NCBI GenBank assembly: GCA_018401705.1 | Contig: JAGYKL010000001.1 | Location: 98,346 to 148,472 of the forward strand | Length of the DNA stretch: 50,127 bases | Direction: 5' to 3' | Source of the DNA: Bacteroidia bacterium | Lineage (GTDB): Bacteria > Bacteroidota > Bacteroidia > M30B66 | In this document: one piece after another, positions 1 to 9,213 of the stretch | Numbering within the stretch: position 1 is the first letter of the stretch | Layout: the number at the start of each line of letters is the position of its first letter | Made by a program: the position numbers and the translations under genes | Notes under the pieces: model-generated | What the model was told of the DNA's origin: nothing | The model's database searches: none | Seen by the model: the letters and a program-made list of their open reading frames with translations, nothing else

Positions 1-249
1 TATCTTTCCGAGAATAACAGGAATCATGGTATGAAAGCCGGCGAACTGACAAACAATTGCTTCACAACGACGGATGTTCATTAGAATTTGAATAAGCTGA
101 ATCAGCATAGACCAGGGAGTCTTCCATCTTGGAATAGGCTGGAAAAACAAAGAAACAACTTGAAAATACTTCTTCAATAGTTCTTCGTCTTTTAAAATAA
201 AAGACGAGCGAAAGGCTGAAATGTATATGATTTTAGGATGCTCAGCCAC
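1..249 (-). CDS. Glycosyltransferase (GT4-like), N-terminal part, cut by the window edge
   Basis: On the minus strand the frame opens with GTG at 249-247, directly after the TAA stop of the FkbM-type gene and in the same frame, and stays open to base 1, giving about 83 residues. It begins AEHPKIIYISAFRSSF and later has a hydrophobic stretch and CQFAGFHTMIPVILGK. This is the pattern of the N-terminal half of GT4-like glycosyltransferases of Bacteroidota polysaccharide loci: a first strand with the YISAF pattern, then a buried strand naming a place or layer. No ATG lies near the beginning, so GTG is the likely start, coupled to the gene before it. The catalytic C-terminal half lies outside the window, so the assignment rests on the N-terminal pattern only. 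Confidence 0.55.
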   Translation of the reverse strand, partial: MAEHPKIIYISAFRSSFILKDEELLKKYFQVVSLFFQPIPRWKTPWSMLIQLIQILMNIRRCEAIVCQFAGFHTMIPVILGKI

Positions 250-1158
250 TTAATTTCTGATGAATGGAGCTATTAAATGATGCTTGGCTGGAGTAACAAA
301 GAAGCAATCGGGGATTTCTCCAGATTTGAAAGCTACCTCGTCTATTGGCTGCAAATACTCGTTTCGGCTTTGATAAGGAATATATCCCAGAGGTTTTAAC
401 AAAACCTCTAAATCATTAGCCATTTCTTTTGAAAATACTTCACAGATGAGTATTGGCTCAAATCGCTTAAGTGTTTCAAGTCCATGACCAATAATGAGGT
501 GTTCAGTTTCTTCAGTATCGAGTTTCATCAAATCTATTCCATCAATTTTATTGATTTCAACAAAGTGATCGAGAGTTTGAGTTTGCACCTTAAACTTTAA
601 CTGAGATGTATCTGAACGAGCACCTGCTAAATGACCAGAACCTCCCAAAGTAGCCTCCTTTAGGTAAGTGTATTTTGGAGAAAAGGCAGAAATGAATTCG
701 GCAGTTCCATTTTCAGAGGAAAGTGCAGTTTTGATAGGATAAATTCTTTCTTCAAAACCATTATCTCTGATATTTGAAGCAAGGTAAGCAAATGGCCCCG
801 GAGATGGCTCAAAAGCCCAAGCTTTAGCATTTGGATTTACTCCTGCCAAAATCAGGGAATATAAGCCCGTGTTAGAACCAACATCAAAAAAACTGGATAT
901 TTTGGGAGCTAAAGCCTCAAATACTGGTGTGTATTCATAACTTCTGTATCCCTTCCATGCGATATTCCAGGTAACAAATGAAGTTTGGTTGGTATTCATT
1001 TTTATGAATCTGCCATTCTGAAGCTTAAACATCACAGAACCCGAAGGTGGGAGCAAAACTTTTTGAGGCAACAATTTTCTAAATGGAAAAATGAGGCTCC
1101 GTAATACTTTATTAATAGAAGGTATATATATAATTCTGTAAATCAGCTGCATAATCAT
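250..1158 (-). CDS. FkbM family SAM-dependent methyltransferase
   Basis: A 302-residue protein with a class I methyltransferase core. The SAM-binding loop FDVGSNTG is at residues 91-98, the acidic end of strand 2 is FEPSP at 116-120, and LMKLDTEETE at about 210-219 matches the FkbM hallmark in which a lysine and an acidic residue follow a hydrophobic strand. FkbM enzymes methylate hydroxyl groups of sugars or small molecules; in Bacteroidota they often sit in polysaccharide loci. Here the next gene downstream (minus strand) is a glycosyltransferase beginning immediately after this stop codon, so the two are probably co-translated and this enzyme may decorate the same glycan. Two ATGs, at residues 1 and 3, are both plausible starts. 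The acceptor is unknown. Confidence 0.8.
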   Translation of the reverse strand: MIMQLIYRIIYIPSINKVLRSLIFPFRKLLPQKVLLPPSGSVMFKLQNGRFIKMNTNQTSFVTWNIAWKGYRSYEYTPVFEALAPKISSFFDVGSNTGLYSLILAGVNPNAKAWAFEPSPGPFAYLASNIRDNGFEERIYPIKTALSSENGTAEFISAFSPKYTYLKEATLGGSGHLAGARSDTSQLKFKVQTQTLDHFVEINKIDGIDLMKLDTEETEHLIIGHGLETLKRFEPILICEVFSKEMANDLEVLLKPLGYIPYQSRNEYLQPIDEVAFKSGEIPDCFFVTPAKHHLIAPFIRN

Positions 1159-1315
1159 TCAAACATGATGCTAAAAGCAATCTTCCAAAGATGAAAAGAA
1201 AATTGGCTTTTTGGAAAAAGAATTCGATGGAAGTTGATTCTTCAATGAATTATCTGGAATTTCCTTTAGCAATATTATGTTTCCTAAAAACATAATACTG
1301 GAGAAATAGAATTAT

Positions 1316-1323
1316 TACATTTG
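1316..1323 (+). promoter_or_regulatory. Bacteroidota -7 promoter box (TACATTTG)
   Basis: The sequence TACATTTG matches the TAnnTTTG -7 consensus of Bacteroidota and lies 27 bases before the start of the LamG/type IX cargo gene. No TTG -33 element is seen at the usual spacing. Confidence 0.5.
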
Positions 1324-1350
1324 GGTAGCATTTAGGGATAAAAACAACCA

Positions 1351-4140
1351 ATGCATAACAAAACTATGACACAAATAAATATCTCAAAGACGTTAAGCTT
1401 TGTTTTAATGTTAATTTCTAGCCTTATGCAGAGCAAAGCACAAAATCTTTCAGATGGATTATTGCTTCATTATCCTTTTAATGGAAACACAAGCGACGTT
1501 AGTGTGAATGGTTTCGATGCTACTGGAAATGCATCCTTGACAGAAGATAGATTTGGAAATTCCAATAGTGCATATAGCTTTGATGGAATTGACCAAAGTA
1601 TCAGTTTGCCTTATGATGCAGCACTAAAGCCTCAATTACCAATAAGCGTTTCTGCTTGGGTAAAATTTGAAAACTTTATTCAATCGAATAATAACATCCT
1701 GACTACTGATTATACGGAAAATCAATATTATGGCATTTGGTTAAACACAGATGGAACCGGACGGCCAGCTATAAATTTCGGTGATGGAGACCCTAACAGC
1801 ACTAACAGCACAAGCAGAAGGTCTAAAATTGGAGATAATCAATTAGAAATTGGGATTTGGTATATGATTACCGGTGTAATAAGAGGTGCAACCGACATGG
1901 ACTTGTATGTAAACTGCGAGAATGTTGGTGGAACTTATAGTGGGACTGGTTCAAGTCTCAGCTATACAATCAATCCAGGAGCTATTGGAAGAGGTGATGT
2001 TGCTGGCTCTGCACCATACTTTTTCAGAGGAGCTATTGATGAAGTATACTATTGGGACAGAGCTTTAACTCCTCTTGACATTGAAGTGCTCATCGACACA
2101 GGATACGTTCAAACCATTTATGAAACAATTTGCCAAGGCGACACCTTCTATTATAATAACGTCCCGTATTTTACTTCAGGAACCTATACTATTAATGCTG
2201 CTAATTTAAACTTTTGCATTTCGAATGTCATACTTGAATTAACAGTGATAGAAGATTGCAAGTGTAGATTTAGCAATGACTTTAGCGATGCTGAATCAAT
2301 TCAGATAGTAGGGAATAATCTTTCTGGGATTATATCTGTTGACAACAATGATTTACAAGTTTTTAATTTGTCAAATGGGAGTCAGAACACCAGTGCTTGG
2401 TCTAATCTCTCTACCGACGAAGAAACTTTTGATTCTTTTGTTTGGTCTTTTGAATTCATCCCTGAATATTCAATTTCTCAAAGTCGCGCGTTTGTAGCAC
2501 TTGCTGATTCAAATTTAACTATTGCAAATAGAAGGGTTGGAATCAATTACATTCCGAATCAGCAAGATGCTGTTGCTGTAGTTATTCAACCAGATATTAG
2601 TCCCAATAAAGTTAATGTAACTCTATTGGTCAAAGATGAAAATAAAGCTTACATCTATGACCCTGCTATCACTACAACACAGCCGATTATATCAAACAGC
2701 CTAATTATCCCAAACTCTCCACTTTCTTTGAATAATGATGAAACTTACTTTTTAAGTGTCACAAAATTCAATGAATTAAATTATCAATTAAGTGTATTCA
2801 GTGATTCTGCAAAAACCCAGGAAATAAGTAATTCTCCTATTTGTTTATCTCTTGAATCAACTGAGAATCCACTTATAAATGGCTTAAATTATTTTCAAGT
2901 TGCTAATAATATTCAAAGCAATACTCAAGGTAACTTTCAAGGAGTTATTGATAAAGTTTGTCTTGGAGAATTCACAGCAGACTTTGTAATTGTAGGAACT
3001 GACAGTGCTTGTGCGGGCGAACTTGTGTCCTACTCCATTCCATCATTAAACTCTGGTATAGTAAATTGGGATTTTCCAGCTGATGCTCAATTGATATCTA
3101 GCACTTTTAATTCAATAGAATTAAGCATGGGAGATTTAGCAGGAACAATAACAGCAAATTTAGATTTAGGGTGTTTTCAATTGGAGCTTTCAAAAGATAT
3201 CTCCATTTCTTCTGAGTCAACTGCTCAAATCATAGGTAATACTGCAGTTTGCCCCGGAGACTCAACGTTGTTAACGGTTCCAGGTAATTTTGACTCGATA
3301 TCCTGGAATTCGATTGAAAATAATTCCAACTCTTATTATGCAAGTGAGGGAGTCGTTTTTGTAGAAGCGATAAGCAATTCAGGATGTTCCCTATTAGATA
3401 CTATAACTATAGAATTGCTTCCTGTTGCTGAAATAGAATTAAGTAGCAATCCTGTAGGTTGTGATGATGATTCAGTACTAGTTAATGCTTCCGGAGGTTT
3501 TAGCACTTATATATGGAATGATAGCATTACAGGAGGTTCTACTTTTTATACAAACCCAGGCTTAATTACAGTTCAAAACGCTCCCGGCTCTGGCTGTCTT
3601 TCTTTTGACACGCTGTTTATCGAATCAACTGTCTTAACTGCCTCGTTTTTAGTAGAACCTGACACAATAGTGCAATTAGGTACGGCCTTTTCTTTTTTGG
3701 ATCAAAGCTATGTTCAAGGATCTTCAATAAATAGTTGGAACTGGGACTTTGGTGACAATAGCGCTCAAATTGTATCTCAGTCGCCTTCCCACACCTACGC
3801 AGACACAGGAAGCTATTTGGTATCATTTACTGTATTTTCAGAAGACGGATGCGAATCATTTATCAGTAGCTATGTGAAGGTCGTAAGTGGGATAACTATT
3901 CCAAATGTTTTTAGTCCGAATGGAGATGGTATAAATGATTCTTTTGTGATAGAACTCAATGGAATCAAGGCAAAAGTGAATCTCATGTTATTTAATCGAT
4001 GGGGCAAACTTATTTTTGAAGATTCAGATTATAAAAACAACTGGGCTGGAGAAACATCTACGGATGGTGTTTACTTTTATGTAGCTGATATTGAAAATCT
4101 TGGGATTTTTAAAGGTTACCTGCATTCGTTTGATAATTAG
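1351..4140 (+). CDS. LamG and PKD domain protein with type B (gliding-motility-associated) T9SS C-terminal domain
   Basis: A 929-residue secreted protein. Residues 1-31 form a signal peptide ending in the pattern QSKAQN; Met6 is an alternative start. Residues about 36-250 look like a LamG/concanavalin-type lectin domain (YPFNGNTSDVS, FDGIDQSISLP, FFRGAIDEVYYWDRALT). The middle consists of Cys-rich Ig-like beta modules (CPGDSTLLTVPG, a later GCDDDSVLVNASGG). A PKD domain is at about 764-843 (WNWDFGD, HTYADTGSYLVSFTV). The last 82 residues (848-929) are a type B sorting domain (IPNVFSPNGDGINDSF, LFNRWGKLIFE, WAGE, DGVYFYV). Such proteins cross the outer membrane by the type IX system and stay on or leave the surface; a glycan-binding or adhesive role is an inference from LamG. 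No catalytic motif is visible. The gene stands alone, with its own -7 box and no close partner upstream. Confidence 0.85.
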   Translation: MHNKTMTQINISKTLSFVLMLISSLMQSKAQNLSDGLLLHYPFNGNTSDVSVNGFDATGNASLTEDRFGNSNSAYSFDGIDQSISLPYDAALKPQLPISVSAWVKFENFIQSNNNILTTDYTENQYYGIWLNTDGTGRPAINFGDGDPNSTNSTSRRSKIGDNQLEIGIWYMITGVIRGATDMDLYVNCENVGGTYSGTGSSLSYTINPGAIGRGDVAGSAPYFFRGAIDEVYYWDRALTPLDIEVLIDTGYVQTIYETICQGDTFYYNNVPYFTSGTYTINAANLNFCISNVILELTVIEDCKCRFSNDFSDAESIQIVGNNLSGIISVDNNDLQVFNLSNGSQNTSAWSNLSTDEETFDSFVWSFEFIPEYSISQSRAFVALADSNLTIANRRVGINYIPNQQDAVAVVIQPDISPNKVNVTLLVKDENKAYIYDPAITTTQPIISNSLIIPNSPLSLNNDETYFLSVTKFNELNYQLSVFSDSAKTQEISNSPICLSLESTENPLINGLNYFQVANNIQSNTQGNFQGVIDKVCLGEFTADFVIVGTDSACAGELVSYSIPSLNSGIVNWDFPADAQLISSTFNSIELSMGDLAGTITANLDLGCFQLELSKDISISSESTAQIIGNTAVCPGDSTLLTVPGNFDSISWNSIENNSNSYYASEGVVFVEAISNSGCSLLDTITIELLPVAEIELSSNPVGCDDDSVLVNASGGFSTYIWNDSITGGSTFYTNPGLITVQNAPGSGCLSFDTLFIESTVLTASFLVEPDTIVQLGTAFSFLDQSYVQGSSINSWNWDFGDNSAQIVSQSPSHTYADTGSYLVSFTVFSEDGCESFISSYVKVVSGITIPNVFSPNGDGINDSFVIELNGIKAKVNLMLFNRWGKLIFEDSDYKNNWAGETSTDGVYFYVADIENLGIFKGYLHSFDN

Positions 4141-4256
4141 TTCATTTGGGTAAAGAATTAGATAAGTTTATTTTTTCTTCGCCATTCTTGCCAAACTAGA
4201 ATAGCTAGCAGGGCTTAGCTCTTTTCTAACTTAATTCTTTATCATTGCCATAACTT

Positions 4257-5732
4257 ATGGGCGTTATTCAAAGACAAGGTCTGCAAAGTGCGGTGATTTC
4301 CTATGCGGGAATGTTAACGGGCTTTTTAAGTCTTCTTATTATTCAGCCTTGGTTATTAAGTGCAGAGGAGATTGGTTTAACTCGGGTACTCTATTCATTC
4401 TCTTTTCTCATTTCAACAGTCTTGCCTTTAAGCGCTGTTAATATAACCACCAAGTTTTTTCCCCGATTCAGAAATCCTGAAAAAAAACATCATGGCTTTT
4501 TAGGATTAACTCTGCTTTTCCCAATTGTTGGGGCTGCCATAGTTTTTCCTATTCTTTATCTTCTTAAGGAACCAATCATTAATAGATACATTGACGAATC
4601 TCCATTGTTTGTTGAGTATCTCTTGTATGCCTTTCCGCTTTCGCTAATGCTAGCTGCTATTAGCGTTATTAACAATTACCTTTTTGCCATATTTCGCCCT
4701 TTACTGCCTGCGCTGGCTCAGGAAGTTCTAATCAGACTATTTTTCATTCTTCTGATTGTGTTTTATGCTCAGGGATGGCTAAGTCTGGATGAATTTGTGC
4801 TTGCGTATGTGGGCACATTTCTTCTTCAAATAATTATCCTTGGAGTTCAGATTGTTAGGATTGGGAATTACTCTCTGATACCTAATTTCAAGGTATTCAC
4901 CCAACCTGTAATACGTGAAATGACCGTTTTTGGCTTTACTGTTTTTGGAGCAGGCATTGCCTCCATGGCAATTAAACTGCTGGATGCAGTAATTCTGGGA
5001 CAATATGTACCGCTGGCTTTGGTTGGTGTTTATGGCATAGCGGCATTTATTCCCACGTTTATTGAAGCTCCGGTAAATGCTCTTGATAAAGTCGCGAATT
5101 CTCGCATTGCCCACTCATGGGAAACTGGAGATATGGAGAATATCAAAGAAATCTACTATAAATCTTCACGCTACCTCTATGTACTCGGTGGGTTTCTTTT
5201 CCTGATGGTGGTGCTTAATGTGAAATTTTTGTTCACACTTCTGCCTTCTATTTTTATGGCAGGAATTCCGGTGGTAAAGATTTTAAGTCTTGCAGCTTTG
5301 TTTAATTTGATGACAGGGTCGAACACTGCAATTATTTTTAATAGCTCGAGATTCAAAGCCGGAGCTGCTGCAATTATTAGTGTAGCTGTGGTGAATCTAA
5401 TAATATTATATCTATTGATTCCAGAGTTTGGATTGGTAGGTGCTGCCTGGGCGACTTGTATTTCAAGCTTTTCTTATAATTTCTTCAAGTTTGGATTCAT
5501 TTGGCTGAGATTTAAGCTTCAGCCTTTTGATTTAAGAACTCTTTACATCACAGGAGCTATTCTGGCAAGTTATTTCGTGACTTCTTTCCTCCCACTTTTC
5601 GGAAATATGGTCTTGGATGTTCTTACGCATGCCGCACTTGGCAGTTTTATCTATGGCTTAATCATCTGGTATTCAAGAGCGGCAGATGACCTTAAGGACC
5701 TGCTGCCTTTTGCTAAAAAGAAAGTCGAATGA
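4257..5732 (+). CDS. Wzx-like polysaccharide flippase (MOP superfamily)
   Basis: A 491-residue polytopic membrane protein with roughly 12 to 14 hydrophobic segments over its whole length. The N-terminal pattern (QRQGLQSAVISYAGMLTGFL, then the strongly hydrophobic LLIIQPWLL) and internal segments such as FGAGIASMAIKLLDAVILGQY are typical of oligosaccharide flippases and related MOP exporters, which move undecaprenyl-linked oligosaccharides or lipid II-type substrates across the inner membrane. Length fits the family. It is transcribed after the type IX cargo gene, 116 bases downstream, and is followed by a hairpin terminator at 5776-5815. No polymerase or glycosyltransferase is directly next to it, so the glycan handled is unknown. 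Confidence 0.8.
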   Translation: MGVIQRQGLQSAVISYAGMLTGFLSLLIIQPWLLSAEEIGLTRVLYSFSFLISTVLPLSAVNITTKFFPRFRNPEKKHHGFLGLTLLFPIVGAAIVFPILYLLKEPIINRYIDESPLFVEYLLYAFPLSLMLAAISVINNYLFAIFRPLLPALAQEVLIRLFFILLIVFYAQGWLSLDEFVLAYVGTFLLQIIILGVQIVRIGNYSLIPNFKVFTQPVIREMTVFGFTVFGAGIASMAIKLLDAVILGQYVPLALVGVYGIAAFIPTFIEAPVNALDKVANSRIAHSWETGDMENIKEIYYKSSRYLYVLGGFLFLMVVLNVKFLFTLLPSIFMAGIPVVKILSLAALFNLMTGSNTAIIFNSSRFKAGAAAIISVAVVNLIILYLLIPEFGLVGAAWATCISSFSYNFFKFGFIWLRFKLQPFDLRTLYITGAILASYFVTSFLPLFGNMVLDVLTHAALGSFIYGLIIWYSRAADDLKDLLPFAKKKVE

Positions 5733-5775
5733 TTTTCTATGAGAAGCAAGAAAGAGTGAAGAGTTAGAAGATTAA

Positions 5776-5815
5776 AAAAATCAGAGTACTAATCTTCGCT
5801 CTCGCTCTGATTTTT
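5776..5815. terminator. Bidirectional hairpin terminator between convergent genes
   Basis: AAAAATCAGAG (5776-5786) pairs perfectly with CTCTGATTTTT (5805-5815), leaving an 18-base loop. The A run on one side and T run on the other give a U tail in both directions. It follows the flippase gene (plus); on the minus strand it lies beyond the M1 peptidase gene, after the structured repeat. Confidence 0.7.
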
Positions 5816-5820
5816 ACTTT

Positions 5821-5908
5821 GAAGCTTGCGCCAGGGATGGCAGCGGCAGCTTGTGCTTGCGTTCTTGAGCAAGCATAACTACAGCGTACAGCCCGCCCGG
5901 GCGCCCAA
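5821..5908 (+). repeat. Structured intergenic repeat element of Bacteroidota type (possible small RNA or palindromic repeat)
   Basis: This 88-base stretch is far richer in G and C than its surroundings and is highly structured. GCGCC (5828-5832) pairs with GGCGC (5900-5904); GGG (5834-5836) can pair with CCC (5892-5894); and an apical stem TTGTGCTTGC (5851-5860) pairs with GCAAGCATAA (5869-5878) with one G-U pair and an 8-base loop. The halves carry GGGATGGCAGCGGCA and TACAGCGTACAGCCC. From memory, similar GGGAT-GCAG-GG...TAGCG-A-AGCCC elements recur between genes in many Bacteroidota genomes; that recall is not checked here. The element lies between two convergent genes, 1 base from the stop of the peptidase gene. 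Whether it is a transcribed RNA, a transcript-end protector or a mobile repeat cannot be told from one copy. The orientation given is by analogy. Confidence 0.5.
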
Positions 5909-5909
5909 A

Positions 5910-8900
5910 TTAAAATGCTCTTCCTACACCCAAAAGCCAGCGAAATTGAACGTAATCTGGCGAAACATCTGGAGTTCGTGTGAGCAATAAAGGCATGTCG
6001 AACCTGATTGTGAGGGGTTTTTCCATGTTTAATGAGCCCCATTTCTTAATCGTAAATGCAGTTCCTAAACCTGCATCAGCTCTCAAATCGGTGAACGCCA
6101 TTTTCTCGCCTACTCCATTTGCCTGAATTAAACCTGCATCAGCAAAAAGATACATGTTGATTTTAAGCCAATTGCGAGTGAATTTCGGTCTAATCGGAAA
6201 TAACCTATCAAACTCAAGTTCGGCATTTACGGCTGCGCCTGAATTTCCACTGTATGCTGGAACTATAGCTCCATCGGGGCGTTCATAAGGCAACAAATAA
6301 CCGGCATAGCCACGAAGATTTAAACCACCGCCATGCTGGAAATTATTGGTAGAAGTGCCGAAACCATTCCAATCCTGAGGAAAGAATGCTGCAGATCTCA
6401 CGAATTTATTTTCCATCATTTCCTCTGGTGAAGCTCCTGCTAAGAACAATGCTGATTCGGGTGCTAGATTAGAACCAGTGCCAATCTGACCAATCACACG
6501 AGTATGAAAACCAAATTTACCCAAGTAGTTTTTGTTTACAACCTCAAATCTCAATTGAGTATAATCATAGTCAGAACCCGGAGCTGAAGACCTCAACATG
6601 AGTGTCATTTTTCCATTGCCTTTCTGATAATTATATCTGTGTTCAGCCCCAACATTTAAGGTATTATTCCATTTCTGGGTAACCCAATCGTTTCTGTAAA
6701 TGAGATAGTTAACATCTGTTGTATCAGGCCTGTACATGGCTTTGAAATATGCAAAAAGTGTATTGTTACCCTTGCGATTTTCAAGTTCAAGGCCCAATTT
6801 ACCTAGCGCTAATCCATCTAAATATCTCAATTGCGCATTAACGCTTGCCCCCTTTATAAAATTGTTAATCGGATTGGTGTATGATGCATTAAATGAAACC
6901 GGGTTATAGCTATTGAAGACCGTATCGAAATTCTTTCTAACTTTTTGAACACCAGTATTTAACCAAAAGCTAAATTCAAACTGATGCTTGTATTGCATGT
7001 AGTTTCCATTCAGATGTAGTCCGAATTTTACACCATCGTAGTAATTATACCAAACATCAGGTCTTAAGAAAAACTCATAATGCTCATTATCAGGACGATT
7101 GTAAATTCTTGAATCAAAGCTAATTACCGACTTATTCTTAAGCTTATTGTCTATGCGATAGACATCGGCCAGTCGGCCAGATGTGTCAATTTCTACGTTA
7201 GAAAGCTTGGCTGGAATCTCAATGTTGGCAGTGTATTCAGGCCTAAGCAATCCCCAACCTATCCAACGTGGAAGTGTGGTAGCTTTTGTTTCCTTTTCGA
7301 ACCAGGTATTAGGGATGTAGTAATCGTACTTTTTGCCATCCATGTCTGTTACAGTAAAATCAATAGGCATTTGCATTTCGCCTTTTCGGCGGAAGGTGAT
7401 AGCGTATTTTCCGTCGCCTTTGCGCTTAACCTTTTTAATGCTGTAGTCGACAGATTTAGTGGTTTCCAGCCACTGATCGAAGAACCAGTTCAGGTCGGTT
7501 TTTGTGTAATCGATGATTGATTGGCGGAAGTCTTCAAAATAGGGATGAGCTATTTTGTATTGATCAAAATAGTGCATAAAGGCCCTCTGAAAAAGCTCAT
7601 CACCCAGAACAAGCTGAAGGTTAAAAAGCATTGTAGCCGTTTTGTAATACACGTTTCCATATCCTCCACCATGGCGCAAGGCACCACCAAAATCATCAGA
7701 GTGTGTATTCAAAGCCGGGTCATCCTGTTTCAGTGCATCACGGAGGTAACCGTAATAAGCTCTTGAAAAGCGGATTTCGTCAGGTTTAGTATATTTTTCT
7801 ACATATTTATTGGCAAATTTCCCGTTGATTGTGTATTTGCCATCAATTCTTTCCTGAGCCCAAACTGTTAGGAACTGCGTAAAACCTTCATCGAGAGAAG
7901 CTCTGTAGGTTTCGTTGTTTCCAACCATTCCGAAGAACCAGTTATGTCCAATTTCGTGAGCAAACAATCCACGATAGCCTGGATCAGAGCCGCCATCAAG
8001 AGTAATCATTGGATATTCCATACCATCGCGGGCATCGGCTACTATCATTTTATTGTAAACGTACATGCCAATGTCGCGTGAATACACATCTACAATTTTG
8101 GCGGCATATTCAGCGGCATTTTGCCAGCGTGAAGCATGCGGTTCGCAAACCAAAGCCTGAGCTATAATCTCATCTCCGGGCAGGCCCGAAGGATTGCAGG
8201 TAACTTCTCCAATACGGTAAGTAGGGTCGGCTGTCCATGCAAAATCGTGTACATTAATTGCTCTGAATTTCCATGTTTTACGCTTCGCGGGATTGTAAGG
8301 TGTAATGATAGAAGGTTTTTCTTCCCAAGGTTTGCTTGCGAAATTCTTTATATCCAGTTTTTCTCTAAGATCGTCGGGAAATACTTCTTCGGGATTCATA
8401 AGTGCTCCGGTGGCGCCTACCACAAAGTCATCGCTAAAATTCAATTCGACTTCAAAGGAGCCGAAATCACCATAAAATTCTTTGCCAAGATGTTGGTCGG
8501 TAGTCCAGCCGAATTTGCGGTCGTATACAGATATTCGCGGGTACCAATGAACACCATTAAAATGCTTAAACCCATAGCTACCATATTCTTTCATACGGCG
8601 ACGGATATTTCCGCGGTAATCGAAATAAGTTACAAAGTCAATGTCGAAATCAACATTTGCTCCCGGAACTAAAGGTTCGTTAAGCCATACTTTTAGAATG
8701 GTGTTATCGAGCTCTGTTTTGGTTTCTTTTCCTTTAACTTTCAGGCTTTTAATTTCAGTTCCTTTGCCTTCTTTTTCATAGGGTCCCCAAACAGTTGGAT
8801 AATCGTTAGCTTCATGCAGTTCTGCATTGTAAGAGCCCGGCTGGAAAGCATTCTGATACAAATGAAAGTAAACGTAGGTAAGTGTATCAGGCGAATTATT

Positions 8901-9179
8901 GAAGTACTTTAAGTTTAGGGAAGCAACAATCTGGTCGGTTTTTTCATCGACAAAGGCTTTGATTTTATACATCACATCTTGTTGCCAGTATCCCTCGAAT
9001 GGCTTTCGGTTTTTCCAGTATTGGGCATTCTGAGGCGAATTGTAAACCGTATTTATTTGTTCATTTTCTCTTTTTGTGTGGCCAGAGTTGCCTTCTCTTA
9101 TGCCAGTTTCAATTGATTGAGCCTGAACATATAAAGTAAATAGCAAACAAAGAATTACACCTAAAAATCTTCTCATCAT
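5910..9179 (-). CDS. M1 family metallopeptidase fused to a C-terminal outer-membrane beta-barrel
   Basis: A secreted protein of about 1089 residues. The chosen start is the Met pair at 9179/9176 (MMRRFLGVILCLLFTLYVQAQ), which gives a clean signal peptide; an upstream frame start at 9230 would overlap the neighbouring gene. The N-terminal part is an M1 (gluzincin) aminopeptidase: the zinc motif HEIGH is at about 408-412, with the third ligand Glu after 18 residues (HExxH-x18-E, in ETYRASLDEGF), and DGMEYP in the place of the GxMEN substrate loop. From about residue 650 the sequence turns into alternating beta strands with aromatic girdles, Gly-rich turns (NNFQHGGGLNLRGYAGYLLP) and a final Phe, like BamA/surface-antigen barrels. 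The enzyme probably sits at the outer membrane and trims peptides. It is the last gene of the DUF4783-nadC-yihY operon, 34 bases after the YihY stop. Confidence 0.82.
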   Translation of the reverse strand: MMRRFLGVILCLLFTLYVQAQSIETGIREGNSGHTKRENEQINTVYNSPQNAQYWKNRKPFEGYWQQDVMYKIKAFVDEKTDQIVASLNLKYFNNSPDTLTYVYFHLYQNAFQPGSYNAELHEANDYPTVWGPYEKEGKGTEIKSLKVKGKETKTELDNTILKVWLNEPLVPGANVDFDIDFVTYFDYRGNIRRRMKEYGSYGFKHFNGVHWYPRISVYDRKFGWTTDQHLGKEFYGDFGSFEVELNFSDDFVVGATGALMNPEEVFPDDLREKLDIKNFASKPWEEKPSIITPYNPAKRKTWKFRAINVHDFAWTADPTYRIGEVTCNPSGLPGDEIIAQALVCEPHASRWQNAAEYAAKIVDVYSRDIGMYVYNKMIVADARDGMEYPMITLDGGSDPGYRGLFAHEIGHNWFFGMVGNNETYRASLDEGFTQFLTVWAQERIDGKYTINGKFANKYVEKYTKPDEIRFSRAYYGYLRDALKQDDPALNTHSDDFGGALRHGGGYGNVYYKTATMLFNLQLVLGDELFQRAFMHYFDQYKIAHPYFEDFRQSIIDYTKTDLNWFFDQWLETTKSVDYSIKKVKRKGDGKYAITFRRKGEMQMPIDFTVTDMDGKKYDYYIPNTWFEKETKATTLPRWIGWGLLRPEYTANIEIPAKLSNVEIDTSGRLADVYRIDNKLKNKSVISFDSRIYNRPDNEHYEFFLRPDVWYNYYDGVKFGLHLNGNYMQYKHQFEFSFWLNTGVQKVRKNFDTVFNSYNPVSFNASYTNPINNFIKGASVNAQLRYLDGLALGKLGLELENRKGNNTLFAYFKAMYRPDTTDVNYLIYRNDWVTQKWNNTLNVGAEHRYNYQKGNGKMTLMLRSSAPGSDYDYTQLRFEVVNKNYLGKFGFHTRVIGQIGTGSNLAPESALFLAGASPEEMMENKFVRSAAFFPQDWNGFGTSTNNFQHGGGLNLRGYAGYLLPYERPDGAIVPAYSGNSGAAVNAELEFDRLFPIRPKFTRNWLKINMYLFADAGLIQANGVGEKMAFTDLRADAGLGTAFTIKKWGSLNMEKPLTIRFDMPLLLTRTPDVSPDYVQFRWLLGVGRAF

Positions 9180-9213
9180 CACATTAATTTGCCCGAAAGT
9201 AATAAAAGGTAAT

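Noticed and set aside
5764-6042. Minus-strand open frame across the terminator, the structured repeat and the end of the peptidase gene
   Set aside because: It spans a hairpin, a repeat and a real gene in another frame, with no family resemblance.
8136-8672. A 178-codon plus-strand open frame opposite the M1 peptidase
   Set aside because: It is antisense to a well-supported gene, has no recognisable motif, and reads as a composition shadow.
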